A stretch of 64,000 nucleotides of DNA from positions 12,733,391 to 12,797,390 of the forward strand of contig OZ025212.1 in NCBI GenBank assembly GCA_964019055.1. The letters are read 5' to 3'. The first letter of the stretch is position 1. Each line of letters starts with the position of its first letter. The notes beneath the pieces were generated by a model. That model worked only from the letters and a program-made list of their open reading frames with translations. It searched no databases and was not told the DNA's origin. Origin of the DNA: Anthopleura xanthogrammica. Lineage: Eukaryota; Cnidaria; Anthozoa; Actiniaria; Actiniidae. Below, piece by piece: positions 42,701-54,752 of the stretch. The translations under genes were made by a program, and so were the position numbers.

Positions 42701-42886
42701 GCAAAATAAATATTGAAAGACTTAATTTGAATCATAGTGTCTCGAGAAAATTTAGGTCGACATTAAACTTATTTTTCATCGACAACTTCTCACCTTGTTT
42801 TCATCATCATCTTCTTCTTCGACTGAATCATTCTTATCTTCATCGTCGCCCAGCGACGTATTTTTCCCAAGTAATTTTGACGACAT
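39779..42886 (-). CDS. Calmodulin-like EF-hand protein A (four sound loops, acidic N-tail)
   Basis: Five exons on the minus strand: 42886-42794 (93 nt), 41276-41246 (31), 40853-40710 (144), 40333-40091 (243), 39819-39779 (41). All GT-AG, 183 aa. Residues 1-31 are an N-tail absent from calmodulin and ending in an acidic run (DSVEEEDDDENK). The four EF loops are DQDGDGHLSAEE, DKDASGTIDLLE, DKNGNGVISADE and DIDGDGGINFEE, all with liganding D at 1 and E at 12. A calcium sensor is the expected role. Exons 2-4 have the same sizes and phases as gene B, which marks them as paralogs. No myristoylation glycine follows the start Met. It could be called calmodulin-like or troponin-C-like; sequence alone does not decide. 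Confidence 0.92.
40345..40560. repeat. GAAT/GGAT simple repeat in gene A intron 3
   Basis: Imperfect (GAAT)n, (GGAT)n and a 20-base G run at about 40466. It begins about a dozen bases from the exon 4 acceptor and fills half of the intron. The matching intron of gene B carries (CCTT)n/(CATC)n, that is, ATCC on the coding strand, as here. Confidence 0.9.
41522..41590 (+). repeat. Dispersed repeat (family T2), copy in gene A intron 1
   Basis: GATTCAGCGGTTCTTGAGAG, GCGCGCAC, GTGGGCTCAAATCGAACGTT and AGTAGGCAG are shared with 63006-63069 at about 80 percent identity. An A-box-like GCGGTT-GAGAGCGC and B-box-like GGCTCAAATCGAAC suggest a second tRNA-derived element. Confidence 0.55.
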
Positions 42887-43626
42887 TTTCAAGTCAAGTT
42901 CTTTAAATATTTTTGAACTGATTATCTTCTTCGGGAATTTGGAATAAGACGTAAAATTGTCGCGAAAGTTTCGTCAACTTTGGGAGCAAACCTACTGATA
43001 TAAGTTTTAATGCGTTTTTGTTTTCTCGAGTTCCGGAAAACTATGCAAATTCAAAGTAGTTTCCTGTCGCCCACAAACTCATCTACAAACCCAGGTGAGG
43101 TTAATTATAATTTTGATTTAAATTCAAACTTACCATTTTTTCCGAGGCAACTGTGGTTTTCAACGACTTTGAGAGCTCTTCAAAATATTGAAAACACCGA
43201 CAATGAAGGCGACGAGGAAATGACCACGAATCGAAGCTTAATCACAACTGATAAGTCAAAACATTGCACTTCTAAGTAGAAACTTCTACTGGTTTCTCAT
43301 TGTTTTGCTTCCAGCTTTTGAAAGTAATTTTCTAATAACCTAATGATCGTCCCTGCTTCTGTTCTTTGTTTGTTATTGATGCACCGTAAGGGGTTGTAGC
43401 TACTGATAGGTTATTGAGATGGCTGTATATTAAACAAATGAAGCGGGGGTGGTATTGATGAAAGTCATTCAAATATTACTTAAAAAAATACATGTGTTCC
43501 TCACGGAAAAAATAAATAAATTAGCTTCATGATATGATGATATTAAAAGTTGGAGAAAGGAATTTCTAAATACAATTCCCTGCTCTACCCTACCCTCTCC
43601 GAGGCAAGAACAAGATCCTCTACGAA
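42887..43626. other. 5' flank of gene A
   Basis: No TATA box or clear motif is evident. An 89-codon plus-strand frame (43010-43279) has no recognisable domain and is likely chance. The promoter of gene A should be here. Confidence 0.4.
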
Positions 43627-43846
43627 ATGAAGCGCGGGTGGCGTAGCGGTGAGAGCGCTTGCCTCTCACCAAGGCGACCCGAGTTTGAGCCCCGCTGGGC
43701 TCTGTGTCGTATGTGAGTAGAGTTGTTTGTTGGTTCTCTCCTGTGCTTCGAGGGTTTTCCGGTTTTTCTTCCCTCAAAAATCAACTTCTAAATTCCAATT
43801 GGAATGCAATGGAGAAAGAGCCACTCGGTGGATTCCACTGTTAATC
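43627..43846 (+). mobile_element. tRNA-derived SINE, copy 4, best preserved
   Basis: A-box tract GTGGCGTAGCGGTGAGAGCG at the head, a B-box-like GAGTTTGAGCCCC, body TATGTGAGTAGAGTTGTTTG, CGAGGGTTTTCC, then AAAAATCAACTTCTAAATTC and a tail AGCCACTCGGTGGATTCCAC. No nested element. About 220 bp. The sequence after the B box cannot fold into a tRNA acceptor stem, so it is not a tRNA gene. Confidence 0.9.
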
Positions 43847-44205
43847 CTCATTTATTAATCTATTTATTTATTTAAATGATAATCTTTTTGTAAGTAAATC
43901 GACCTAATATATAAAATCATTGTCAGGCTCAAAAAACAAAACATTGAAGCTGAGACCGAAAGTTGTTTTGTGAAATGACATATTTATATTCTAGATCTGA
44001 CGTAATCAACTGAGTGCGCAGTCGAATGTGTACCTCAGAGGACGCACTGTACGCGCATGCTCGTAAGCTACTATATTCCAGTTTTCCCTTAATTAGTATT
44101 TTCTTATTTTTCAGTGGATTTCAAAAAGAAAACCTCAATTTTGATTTTTTCCCAAAATTTCAGACAGACAGAGAGATTATCATTTACAATGCTGCAATCT
44201 TATTG

Positions 44206-46487
44206 GTACCCTGAAACAACCTCTGGGCTGATCAAAAGTTAGGGCACGGTTAACTCATGGATCGAACCCTGAAACAACCTCTGGGCTGATCTAAGTCAGG
44301 GCATGGCTAACTCACAGATCGAACCCTGAAACATCCTCTGGGATGATCTAAGTCAGGGCATGGCTAACTCACAGATCGAACCCTGAAACATCCTCTGGGC
44401 TGATCTAAGTCAGGGCATGGCTAACTCACAGATCGAACCCTGAAACATCCTCTGGGCTGATCTAAGTCAGGGCATGACTAACTCACAGATTGAACCCTGA
44501 AACAACCTCTAGGATGATCTAAGTCAGGGCATGGCTAACTCACAGATCGAACCCTGAAACATCCTCTAGGATGATCTAAGTCAGGGCATGACTAACTCAC
44601 AGATTGAACCCTGAAACATCCTCTAGGATGATCTAAGTCAGGGCATGACTAACTCACGGATTGAACCCTGAAACATCCTCTAGGATGATCTAAGTCAGGG
44701 CATGACTAACTCACAGATTGAACCCTGAAACATCCTCTGGGCTGATCTAAGTCAGGGCATGACTAACTCACAGATTGAACCCTGAAACATCCTCTAGGAT
44801 GATCTAAGTCAGGGCATGGCTAACTCACAGATAGAACCCTGAAACGCCCTCTGGGCTGATCTAAGTCAGGGCATGGCTAACTCACAGATAGAACCCTGAA
44901 ACATCCTCTAGGATGATCTAAGTCAGGGCATGACTAACTCACAGATTGAACCCTGAAACATCCTCTAGGATGATCTAAGTCAGGGCATGACTAACTCACA
45001 GATTGAACCCTGAAACATCCTCTAGGATGATCTAAGTCAGGGCATGGCTAACTCACAGATCGAACCCTGAAACATCCTCTGGGCTGATCTAAGTCAGGGC
45101 ATGGCTAACTCACAGATCGAACCCTGAAACATCCTCTGGGCTGATCTAAGTCAGGGCATGGCTAACTCACAGATTGAACCCTGAAACAACCTCTAGGATG
45201 ATCTAAGTCAGGGCATGGCTAACTCACAGATCGAACCCTGAAACATCCTCTAGGATGATCTAAGTCAGGGCATGACTAACTCACAGATTGAACCCTGAAA
45301 CATCCTCTAGGATGATCTAAGTCAGGGCATGACTAACTCACGGATTGAACCCTGAAACATCCTCTAGGATGATCTAAGTCAGGGCATGACTAACTCACAG
45401 ATTGAACCCTGAAACATCCTCTGGGCTGATCTAAGTCAGGGCATGACTAACTCACAGATTGAACCCTGAAACATCCTCTAGGATGATCTAAGTCAGGGCA
45501 TGGCTAACTCACAGATAGAACCCTGAAACGCCCTCTGGGCTGATCTAAGTCAGGGCATGGCTAACTCACAGATAGAACCCTGAAACATCCTCTAGGATGA
45601 TCTAAGTCAGGGCATGACTAACTCACAGATTGAACCCTGAAACATCCTCTAGGATGATCTAAGTCAGGGCATGACTAACTCACAGATTGAACCCTGAAAC
45701 ATCCTCTAGGATGATCTAAGTCAGGGCATGGCTAACTCACAGATAGAACCCTGAAACGCCCTCTGGGCTGATCTAAGTCAGGGCATGGCTAACTCACAGA
45801 TAGAACCCTGAAACGCCCTCTGGGCTGATCTAAGTCAGGGCATGACTAACTCACAGATTGAACCCTGAAACATCCTCTGGGCTGATCTAAGTCAGGGCAT
45901 GGCTAACTCACAGATCGAACCCTGAAACATCCTCTAGGATGATCTAAGTCAGGGCATGACTAACTCACAGATTGAACCCTGAAACATCCTCTAGGATGAT
46001 CTAAGTCAGGGCATGACTAACTCACGGATTGAACCCTGAAACATCCTCTAGGATGATCTAAGTCAGGGCATGACTAACTCACAGATTGAACCCTGAAACA
46101 TCCTCTAGGATGATCTAAGTCAGGGCATGACTAACTCACAGATAGAACCCTGAAACATCCTCTAGGATGATCTAAGTCAGGGCATGGCTAACTCACAGAT
46201 GGAACCCTGAAACGCCCTCTGGGCTGATCTAAGTCAGGGCATGGCTAACTCACAGATAGAACCCTGAAACGCCCTCTGGGCTGATCTAAGTCAGGGCATG
46301 ACTAACTCACAGATTGAACCCTGAAACATCCTCTAGGATGATCTAAGTCAGGGCATGGCTAACTCACAGATAGAACCCTGAAACGCCCTCTGGGCTGATC
46401 TAAGTCAGGGCATGGCTAACTCACAGATAGAACCCTGAAACGCCCTCTGGGCTGATCTAAGTCAGGACATGATAAACTCACAGTTGA
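44206..46487. repeat. 57-bp satellite, about 40 units, with 684-bp higher-order period
   Basis: The unit contains CCCTGAAACATCCTCT, a GGGCTG or AGGATG variant, ATCTAAGTCAGGGCATG, a GCT or ACT variant, and AACTCACAGAT. Variant units are not random: CACGGATTG occurs at 44655, 45339 and 46023, exactly 684 bases (12 units) apart, and AACAACCTCTAGG at 44501 and 45185, again 684 apart. The array fills most of the gap between divergent genes A (-) and B (+). No open frame crosses it. Confidence 0.97.
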
Positions 46488-47702
46488 AATCGATCAAATA
46501 ACATTTTTTCGCGCGCGCCTTTGTTTTACTATATTTACATATAATTTCCCTATTGGTGTCTTAGTAACTGAATACTGCTACAAGAGTGGTAAGTTCAAAC
46601 CGCCATGATTTTTCTCAATTTTTGTTAGTTATATGAGAGACCCTGAGACCGGAGGTTCTGCAAATAAACGCGCCAAGACGTGTATCGATCCAACTAGGTG
46701 AACAAAAAGCCAAGTGAAGTTTGAAAAAAGGTTCGTTATACTAGGTATTCGCAGTAAATGCTACGTAAGAAAGAGGGTGGGAAAATGCTGAGCCTCTCCC
46801 TTTCACTCGTGCTGCGTATCGAAGTTCCACAGAAGCAGGAAGGTCACTCAAATACTATTTTATCTGTCTCTATTTCTGATAACAATACGCCCGTTTGACA
46901 TCTAAATATACAAACAAATTCTTAAGATAAAAAGAAAAACATTATCAAAAAGTCTAAAAAAAAATACGTAAAGAAAAAGAGACTTGCGTAAAGAAACAGT
47001 GATGAATAAAATTTCCCTTGGTGTCCAAGTTACTCAGCGATATTTAAAAACACATTTATGATTTGGTTAATGGATTCAAGGGTTATCATAAATACAATCA
47101 ATGCACATGTACCAAGTCCATGCGCTCGTACGAAATTCGGACAACTTTGAACTAGCTGTGCTCGTGTACACAGCGAAATGTTGAATATTTTTCTAAACCT
47201 GTAGGAAACATTGAAGTCTGGAATATGTAATAATGAATGCAAGCAAGCGATTCGTACAAATAATGAATTTGTAGCAGTAAAATATCTCGTGTTGGTAGAC
47301 GAACTTTGATTGTGTAACTCTAAGTTATTCGATAGTTTTGTTTCAAAATTTGACTCGACTTAAGTTAAAAACATGCCAACTATATACTACTGTTTTCTCA
47401 AAAAACGAACCAAATTTCTCTTTTTACGACAACCGTTAAGTATTTCTAAAGATGTATTTGTGGATGTTGACTTTCTGGTGATCCAAATGAGCTTTTTCTG
47501 GCAAACAGAAAAAAAAACTTACCCATTATTGAAAGGTGTTACTATAAATAGACTTCATGACGTCATTGATGCTTGGTTTTCGCTGAGCTTCATAGCAGTT
47601 GGCTGTATCACTCTCTGGTTTTCTGCGTCCAATTGTGAGCCGTTAGGAATCGTTTAAGATATCAAGGATCGATCTTCTTACGTACTGCTAACAGGAAACA
47701 AA
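46488..47702. other. 5' flank of calmodulin-like gene B
   Basis: Non-repetitive after the satellite. A 94-codon frame (47373-47657) shows no known domain. The gene B promoter should lie in the last few hundred bases, but no TATA box or consensus site stands out. Confidence 0.4.
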
Positions 47703-50548
47703 ATGGTGAGGAATCAATTTATGTTGATTTTAAGTCAGGGTATCAAAAACACTACACCATAAAGTGGTTGGTGCTTAGGGCTGAGTTATACGCAAAGAAC
47801 ATTCCATTTCGTATTCAATCTCAAGTAGTTTATGCTGTTGGTTCTAGCTAACACTCAAGAATAATGTAATTTTCATCAAAAGCTAACGTTTTGGAATCTT
47901 TTTTTTGTTTACTTATTCAAATCATGATTTGACTAGATTCAGTAATATTTTGAATATAACCCAATGAATATCTTTTTTATTTCACACACAATTGCATTCT
48001 AGGTCTTTTTTTTCTCTGTATGCTACAAGACTTTTATCTACATTAAATTATGCAGGAAAATTCAGCATTGAAATCCAGTAATTTCGAGTTTTTAGTACCA
48101 TAACTCATAATTGAACATTCAATCGAACAGCTTCCGTGGGCGGTGTTTCAATTTAAGTATTCAAATTATTCCTCTTTCGTACAAAGTATCAGTCTAACTA
48201 AGATTTCAAAATCTGTCAACTGAAATTATTCATCCTTTGTTACCTAATACTTTCGACACAAGTCAGTTAAGATTAGATATATTTAAGCTTATAATGTTCC
48301 CGCTTTTGAAATAATTTGAAGAATTTTTGTTGTACAGGTGGACTCACTCACAGAGGAAGAAATCGCTGGTAAGAAATATAGCATCCAAGATATAAATTAG
48401 TAACGTTTTACAGCTTGTTTTCTTGAAGTGTAGTTCTTGAAAAAGAATGGTCGAAAAAATGGTTTAATTTAAAACGAAAAAATGGCAAAATGGTGGACAT
48501 GAATTGGGTGCCTTTTGCAGGCAAATTTGACTCAGTAATCGTAGTAGATCAGCTTTTTAAAGCTCAATATTAATAGAGAAACCAAGTTTTATCATTTTGA
48601 TCAAGATAATATTAAGTGATTATTACAAATGAATCCCACTCACTTGTCAAGGAGAAGGTGATTACAAATTGATTTTTTTTTGTTCGATAGAGTACAAAGA
48701 TGCCTTCTCGTTATTTGATAAGGATGGGGATGGAACAGTGACCATCAGTGAACTGGGTACTGTTATGAGAAACCTGGGACAGAATCCCACGGAAGAAGAA
48801 ATTAAAGAAATGATTAAAGACGTAGATGAAGATGGTAAGAGACAATCAGCTCGATCCTTCCTTCCTTCCTTCCTTCCTTCCTTCCTTCCTTCCTTCCTTC
48901 CTTCCTTCCTTCCTTCCTTCCTTCCTTCCTTCCTTCCTTCCTTCCTTCCTTCCTTCCTTCCTTCCTTCTTTCCTTCCTTCCTTCCATCCATTCATCCATC
49001 CATCCATCCATCCACCCATCCATCCATCCATCCATCCATCCATCCATCCATCCATCCATCCATCCATCCATCCATCCATCCATCCATCCATCCATCCATC
49101 CATCCATCCATCCATCCATCCATCCATCCATCCATCCATCCATCCATCCATCCATCCACCTTTTCACCTTTTCATCCATCCATCCATCCATCCATCCATC
49201 CATCCATCCATCCATCCATCCATCCATCCATCCATCCATCCATCCATCCATCCATCCATCCATCCATCCATCCATCCATCCATCCATTCATCCATCCATC
49301 CATCCATCCTTCTTTCCTTAATTATATTGATCCCTCGCTTCCTGAACGACTTTAGCCCTGAAAACTTACTATTCGCAACTTTGTCTGCCGAACAGGAAGT
49401 GGTTGTATCGATTTCAATGAGTTCCTTGAACTGATGGCCAATAAGACGAAAGGTACAAGCTACGAAGACGAGCTCAAAGCAGCCTTCAAGATATTTGATG
49501 CAGATGGTAATGGCTCTATCACCGTACAAGAGCTAAAACAGGTGCTGGATAACCTGGGAGAACGACTAACGGAGGAAGAGGTCGGAGAGATGATCAAAGA
49601 AGCTGATACTGATGGTGATGGTACAGTCAATTATGAAGGTATGAAAAATGGTCTGGGGCCGAGTTTGTTTCTATGGCAACTTCGACTTCATGTACACTCT
49701 CAAATCAAATGTATTTTACAAGATAGAAATAGTTATAGAATAAATAGAAAATAAGTTGCACAGCTGCTTAAAATAACCTGGAACAGATAAACAAGTTCAA
49801 GGCAGCTGCTATAGGTCTGGGAGTTTCAGGCTTGGTGAAATAATGCAAAAATTTTGGGGAGAAAATGTATTTTCAAAAACATTTCTTCTCAAATGTCAAG
49901 TGAGAAATGGCAACAAATGGCTACAGATTAGCACCAAGATGCTTTTAATGTTATGAGCTTCAACCTGAATTTAGGTAAAGTTTTAGGTTCGTAATATCAT
50001 ATAATTTCCATGAGTGAATATATCTTGAAGGAAAGCGAAAGTGCTTAGGATATTTCAAGGTGTTATTTAGCACTTAATGACTGGTCCCGAGGGAGCCTCG
50101 GGAAACATTGAGATTCTCGGGAAACGAAACTAACTGATTTCCCGAGGGATCAGTCATTAAGTGTTTTATTATATACTCTAGTCAAACGAAGAAAAATTTT
50201 CTCTCCATTTTGAAAATTTTTTATTTACAAAAAAAATTTATTCCCCTCACGCTTTGATCACGTGCATTTATTACCCGCGCGGGAGTTATTGAGATTTATT
50301 TCCCTCCACGTGATGTACTCTCGACCAATAAGAAAACGAGTTTGACTAGGATATATAATAATGTAGTTTGTCGAAGTGCTCTTTCGTCAGGAAGGAACAA
50401 TCCGTCGAGGTTATACCAGTTAATACCAATAATTGCGCTCCTAGCTTTCAAACCCTCTCCAATGGTCTCAAAGTTTAAAGTATAAACTTTTGTTGTATTT
50501 TCAGAATTTATCAAGATGATGCTGGCCATGTCTGGTGGTGGAAAATAA
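47703..50548 (+). CDS. Calmodulin-like EF-hand protein B (closest to calmodulin)
   Basis: Five exons: 47703-47705 (ATG only), 48338-48368 (31 nt), 48691-48834 (144), 49396-49638 (243), 50505-50548 (44). All GT-AG, 154 aa; calmodulin is 149. The N-terminus reads [20 protein letters not shown], a calmodulin-type start. EF loops: [48 protein letters not shown], all canonical. Between them, [20 protein letters not shown] is near-identical to calmodulin. The tail [14 protein letters not shown] is longer and differs from it. ATG-only first exon, 31-nt second and 144-nt third exon are also the layout I recall for vertebrate CALM genes; there the 243-nt block is split in two. Expected: a cytosolic calcium sensor. 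Confidence 0.95.
48852..49310. repeat. (CCTT)n then (CATC)n microsatellite in gene B intron 3
   Basis: About 130 bp of CCTT followed by about 320 bp of CATC, broken once near 49157 by ACCTTTTCACCTTTTC. It begins 18 bases after the exon 3 donor. The FLPS and IHPS repeat proteins are reading artefacts. Confidence 0.97.
50070..50170. mobile_element. Inverted-repeat element with CCCGAGGG core, in gene B intron 4
   Basis: AGCACTTAATGACTGGTCCC and GAGGGATCAGTCATTAAGTG are inverted. Repeated CTCGGGAAA units lie inside. The AT-rich and CACGTG-bearing flank to about 50345 may belong to the same element. Confidence 0.7.
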
Positions 50549-51971
50549 ATTTTCTTCGAGTTTTGTTTTGTTTGTGTTTTCGGTTACGAATTCAATATCA
50601 ACGGCTCAAGACAAACTTCATCATCTCCACAGCTTTTGCTCAAACCAACAGTAATAATAACCCATTCGATAAAGATGGCTTGCCAACACAGACGAACAGC
50701 AATCTCAAAAGAAAAGCAAAGAAACAATGCCTAAATCTTTCTAGAAATATGCATATCAATCGCTATATGATCCCCGTTCGCTAGTACGAAATTTATAGTT
50801 ATTTGTTTTCATGGAGCTTATAGCCGCCATGTTGGATGTAATGCTTGTAAATTAGCCTCCAACGTGGCGGCCATGTAAGATTGATAAAAGCTGTTAGATT
50901 GGAAATTAGAGATAATAAATGGCAAATATTATATTAAAGGTATCTAACGTTTACTACTGTTTTCCAACCAAAATAAGGTAATGAAAAAGCATTTACAACT
51001 AGATTTTACGATTTCTTTTTCCCCCTTATACACCAGTAGGCAATGTACATCACATCTCACAAGCACTCTGGGAAAGTGAGTCCTGTAAAAATGGAACATG
51101 AAAATCAAAGGAACTATCAGAAAAAAAATACTGTTATTTTCGACTGTTGAAATACCTTTATTTTCATAGAAAATTTTGAAGGAAAAATAATCAGATGAAT
51201 TTTTAGAGAAGCAAAAAAAAGCGTAAAGGACTCAGTTTCTCATCATGCTTTGTGATAGAATTTCCAGCTCATGCTCATTAGCTACAGTGATCTTTTCGCC
51301 AACGCATAATTTTCTGAGAAATTTTAGCTCAAAGCATGCATCCAGCTGATCTGAGTACAAATATTAGCCAATCAGAATCGAGAAAATTTGCAAAACTTGG
51401 TGTCATCCTTATAAGCTGAGCGACTGAGGAAAGGGATATTTCTTTATTTTATTTTCCCATACAATAATGAATGTAATAGTCAATATATACAAAATATCAA
51501 AAACCTCTCCTGAAAATCTAGATTTATCTCAGCTAAAAAACTTTTATAAGTCAATTTCCACAGGCTTCATGACACCTCAGTTTTGCAGTGACGTCATCCC
51601 TACGTCACTATTTCAGATCAGCTGGATGCTATCACGATCAATTATGAAGACAAATAACATCTAGTCATTTAATGAAATTCAAAAAGAAAATATATAGAAA
51701 AAAGAAGCTGAGATTTTGAGGGACAGGACAAATCTGATTCATGTGAGTATGCAATAAAATAGTACAAAATAAAGGAATTCTAACCATATGTTAAAACATC
51801 TAGTTTATTGATAAGTATAATATCCAGTGGTTTTATACATAAATGAGGTCTAAACATCACATTATTTCATTACACAACTCATGGGCTCGGATAAAAGACG
51901 TTGGCAACTAATGGGAACAAGTGGTTGTCAGGAATTCTACAAGAAACTGCTCTGTATTGGGATGGTTTTTT
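50549..51971. other. Intergenic gap between convergent genes B and C
   Basis: Holds the 3' UTRs of both genes. Contains a 14-bp-arm hairpin at 50823-50871. No other coding model. Confidence 0.5.
50823..50871. repeat. Palindrome GCCGCCATGTTGGA / TCCAACGTGGCGGC
   Basis: Fourteen-base arms with one mismatch around a 21-base loop. Related to the palindrome at 53759-53840 with the same GCCATNTTGGAT core. Each arm contains a YY1-type CGCCAT. It could be a small mobile element or a protected DNA site. Confidence 0.6.
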
Positions 51972-54752
51972 TTACAGAAGAAGTCTCACAAAATCTGAAA
52001 TGAAAAGATAAGAAAAATAGGATGTGAATGGGATAATCTATTTTTTTTTAACGCGCCATAGTATGGCGAAACTATGGTTGCTGCAATTTTGTCTCGATCA
52101 GTTTTTAATGCGCGATCCATGGGATAGCCTTTTCGCTTCTTACAATTACGTTATTACAACTTTTCCTTTTAAAAGACAAGGAGCAGAGAGGCCGAGAAAT
52201 CACGAGAAATGGATGATCCCCCCTCCCCCTCCCCCTCCCCCTCCCCATCCATTCGGGATAAAATCGCATGCATGCGCGCTGAAAACGATTGTTAAACTTT
52301 GAATTGGCTTATACGCTGCATGTTTTCTTACGACTCACACAGTATTTCAATTAAATTGGCCCATTTGCATCAAATTTGAGGGGCACTTCGCATGAACACA
52401 ATAGTTTTCATGTGCAATGAAGGATAACAAGCTATTGCATTTATGGAACATGCCCCTCAAAGTCGAGAAGAAGAAACCAGTGAATACAGATGAAGAAAAT
52501 GAATACAGATGTTCTATAGAACACTCGTGAAGATCATACGTACCATTAAACTTGACTCTTCCTTTGCTTCTAGGATCAGCCAAGGTCATCATAGCATCGA
52601 CGTCTTGTTTCTTGAGTCGTTCAGGGAGTCTCATCAACATTGATCGTAGTTCTTTTGTCGAGATTTCTCCTCGTCCTTCTGTATCCCATGCATTAAAGGC
52701 TTCCATGATTTCACTTTCGCTTCCTGCTTTCAATTGGCGACACATCAGTTCCATGAAGTTCTCGAATTTAATGAATCCATTTCCTTCGAATTTTATAGAA
52801 AATAAAAATCTTTAAGTATGTCACCATTATATCATCACCATGGTTTGTTAGCCACTGGCTATTCATCATTCATTTGTACTTTTCCAGATTCCTTTCTTCC
52901 TTCCTTTCTTCCCTCCTTCCTTTTTCTCTTCAATCCTTCCTTCCTTCCTTTTTTCTTTCATTTTATCTTCCTCCCTCCCTTTCCCCCTTCTTTCCTCTAT
53001 CTATCCTTCCCTTTTTCCTATCTTTTTAAATTTTCTTTCCCATTCATTCATTCACCCATCCATACTTTCTTTCTCTTCTCCATTTCCTTACCTTCCCTAT
53101 CGACTTCATTTATCATGTCATCTAGTTCTTTTTTCGATGATTTTTCACCCATCGAATTCATGACTTCCTCCAGTTCGTCTGTGCTGATCGTACCATCGCC
53201 ATCTTTATCGAACATGTTAAACACATCCTTCATCTCTAAAGAAAACAAGATATAGATAATGAGATACGACTCGATGAAAAGGGACAACTGCAAAACTAGC
53301 CAGAGTTGGCAGTCCTAGGGGATAAGGGGTTACCCGGCACCCACCACCTCTGGAAGGGAAATCCTGGATTTTGTCCTCAAAAATCTCCAAAACTAAAAAT
53401 CATATCGCAGAAATGAATGTGCTGTTTGCTTCAGGTATGTCAGCGTGTTTCTGCATGTAGAAATATTTACTATGGGCACCCAACCCTGTATAGAGCAATT
53501 CAACAAGTCTCTAAGGGGGTTGGGATATTTTCAGTTACCCACCACCTAAAACGATTAAATCGCATCCCTATTTTAACGTCGCCGCTAGGGGGTGGGGAGG
53601 GGAATAAATGGATACGCATCAGTGACAAACGGGGGTAAACCTGCAGTGAATGCCTTACCCTTCACTTGTTCCTTTGACATTTCATTTTTCTGAAATAAAG
53701 AATATAAACGTCACATACGGCGGTCACGCTGATAAAACGGGCGTGACGATCACGTGACAGCAGCCATATTGGATGCTAGTAACAATGACAACTTTGTCCA
53801 TCAGAATTCAATTCTCTTCATGTCATCCAACATGGCTGCCAACACATGACTGCATATAAACCGGTAAATCTCTACTCTTAGACATTACATGTGTATCAAA
53901 AGTTTTGAATTTTTTTGAAAATTCAAAAATTCATATGCAAATGATTTCAAGATGTCGCCCATAATCCGCAACCAAATTTGGGTAGTTGTCTGCTTGTATT
54001 CAAAGGTCATGCAAGGGTATCATATTCTTGACGTCACGGGATCCCAAAGTAAAGTGCCATCGGCAAGTAACCTTATAAAGCCATCCCTAAAATATTAATC
54101 AGCCAAGCCCACTCAAAAAAATCTAAAAACTTATGCTATCGTTCCCGAAAAAATTTCTCGGTACTTCGGAAATTGAGTAATAAATTCTTCTTTAATTTTT
54201 GGTATTTTAGTGTATAAAATATTTATGGGTTTTGAGAGAAAAATAGTTATCTTGGAATAGATTTTCTTAACTCAGAACTGTTACCAGCAATAAAAAGAAA
54301 ACCATTTTCAAATAGTAAAAGCATTCAAAGAATACTATAATTTGAAGTGTGATAACTACTGACTGCATGGGGTGGCTTGAATTTCTCTTCAGAATTTTCG
54401 ATATAAAAGACACAAGATTCAGTCCATAAATGTGTAACAGTTTAAGCAATCATAACAACTTGGTTTATATTATCCGAGGCCAAGAATAATGAGGTTAAAC
54501 AATGAACATTGTAATATTAAATAGTCCAACGTTTTGGTCTTTGAAGAAGTAAAGTTTTAAAAAGAATTGCAAAGTTTTTGTACTCGCAGTTGACCCAAGT
54601 ATATTGCTAGTTGTGCTATGTTCAATGGATTTGACTCAATGGGGTTCGGAGTCTTGACTGCCACGCTCCAAAAAATGCACAAATAATTCACTTAACATTA
54701 AGAATAACACATAGTCAGAACACTAGAATTTATAGATACTTACCCAACCCAT
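51972..54752 (-). CDS. Calmodulin-like protein C with three degenerate EF loops
   Basis: Five exons on minus: 54752-54744 (9 nt, M-G-W), 53689-53659 (31), 53235-53092 (144), 52783-52544 (240), 51994-51972 (23). GT-AG, 148 aa. EF1 [12 protein letters not shown] is intact. EF2 [12 protein letters not shown] has N at 12, EF3 [12 protein letters not shown] has E at 3 and R at 5, EF4 [12 protein letters not shown] has K at 5 and no acidic ligand 3, so these should bind calcium poorly or not at all. The C-lobe keeps the helical pattern and ends FVRLLL. A role as a fixed-conformation partner, or an N-lobe-only sensor, is an inference. G at position 2 (MGW) could be myristoylated if the Met is removed, but W at 3 is unusual. 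The short tail lacks a calmodulin-type end. Confidence 0.9.
52885..53085. repeat. TTCC-rich pyrimidine tract in gene C intron 3
   Basis: Imperfect (TTCC)n with CCCTCC and TTTTC interruptions over about 200 bp, between exons 3 and 4. On the coding strand it reads GGAA. Confidence 0.9.
53759..53840. repeat. Palindrome with GCAGCCATATTGGATG arms in gene C intron 1
   Basis: GCAGCCATATTGGATG at the left pairs with CATCCAACATGGCTGC at the right with few mismatches, around an AT-rich centre. It shares the GCCATNTTGGATG core with the palindrome at 50823. Confidence 0.6.

Noticed and set aside
43630..43700. Functional tRNA gene
   Set aside because: A- and B-box sequences are present but no closed cloverleaf or acceptor stem forms, and the same unit with a shared tail recurs, so it is a SINE.
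44206..46487. CRISPR-like array
   Set aside because: Units are contiguous with no unique spacers, the genome is animal, and no cas-like genes are present; it is a satellite.
48662..49434. Repeat proteins ([16 protein letters not shown]) up to 228 residues
   Set aside because: Artefacts of the (CCTT)n/(CATC)n tract inside an intron of gene B; only the short flanking EF-hand parts are real exons.
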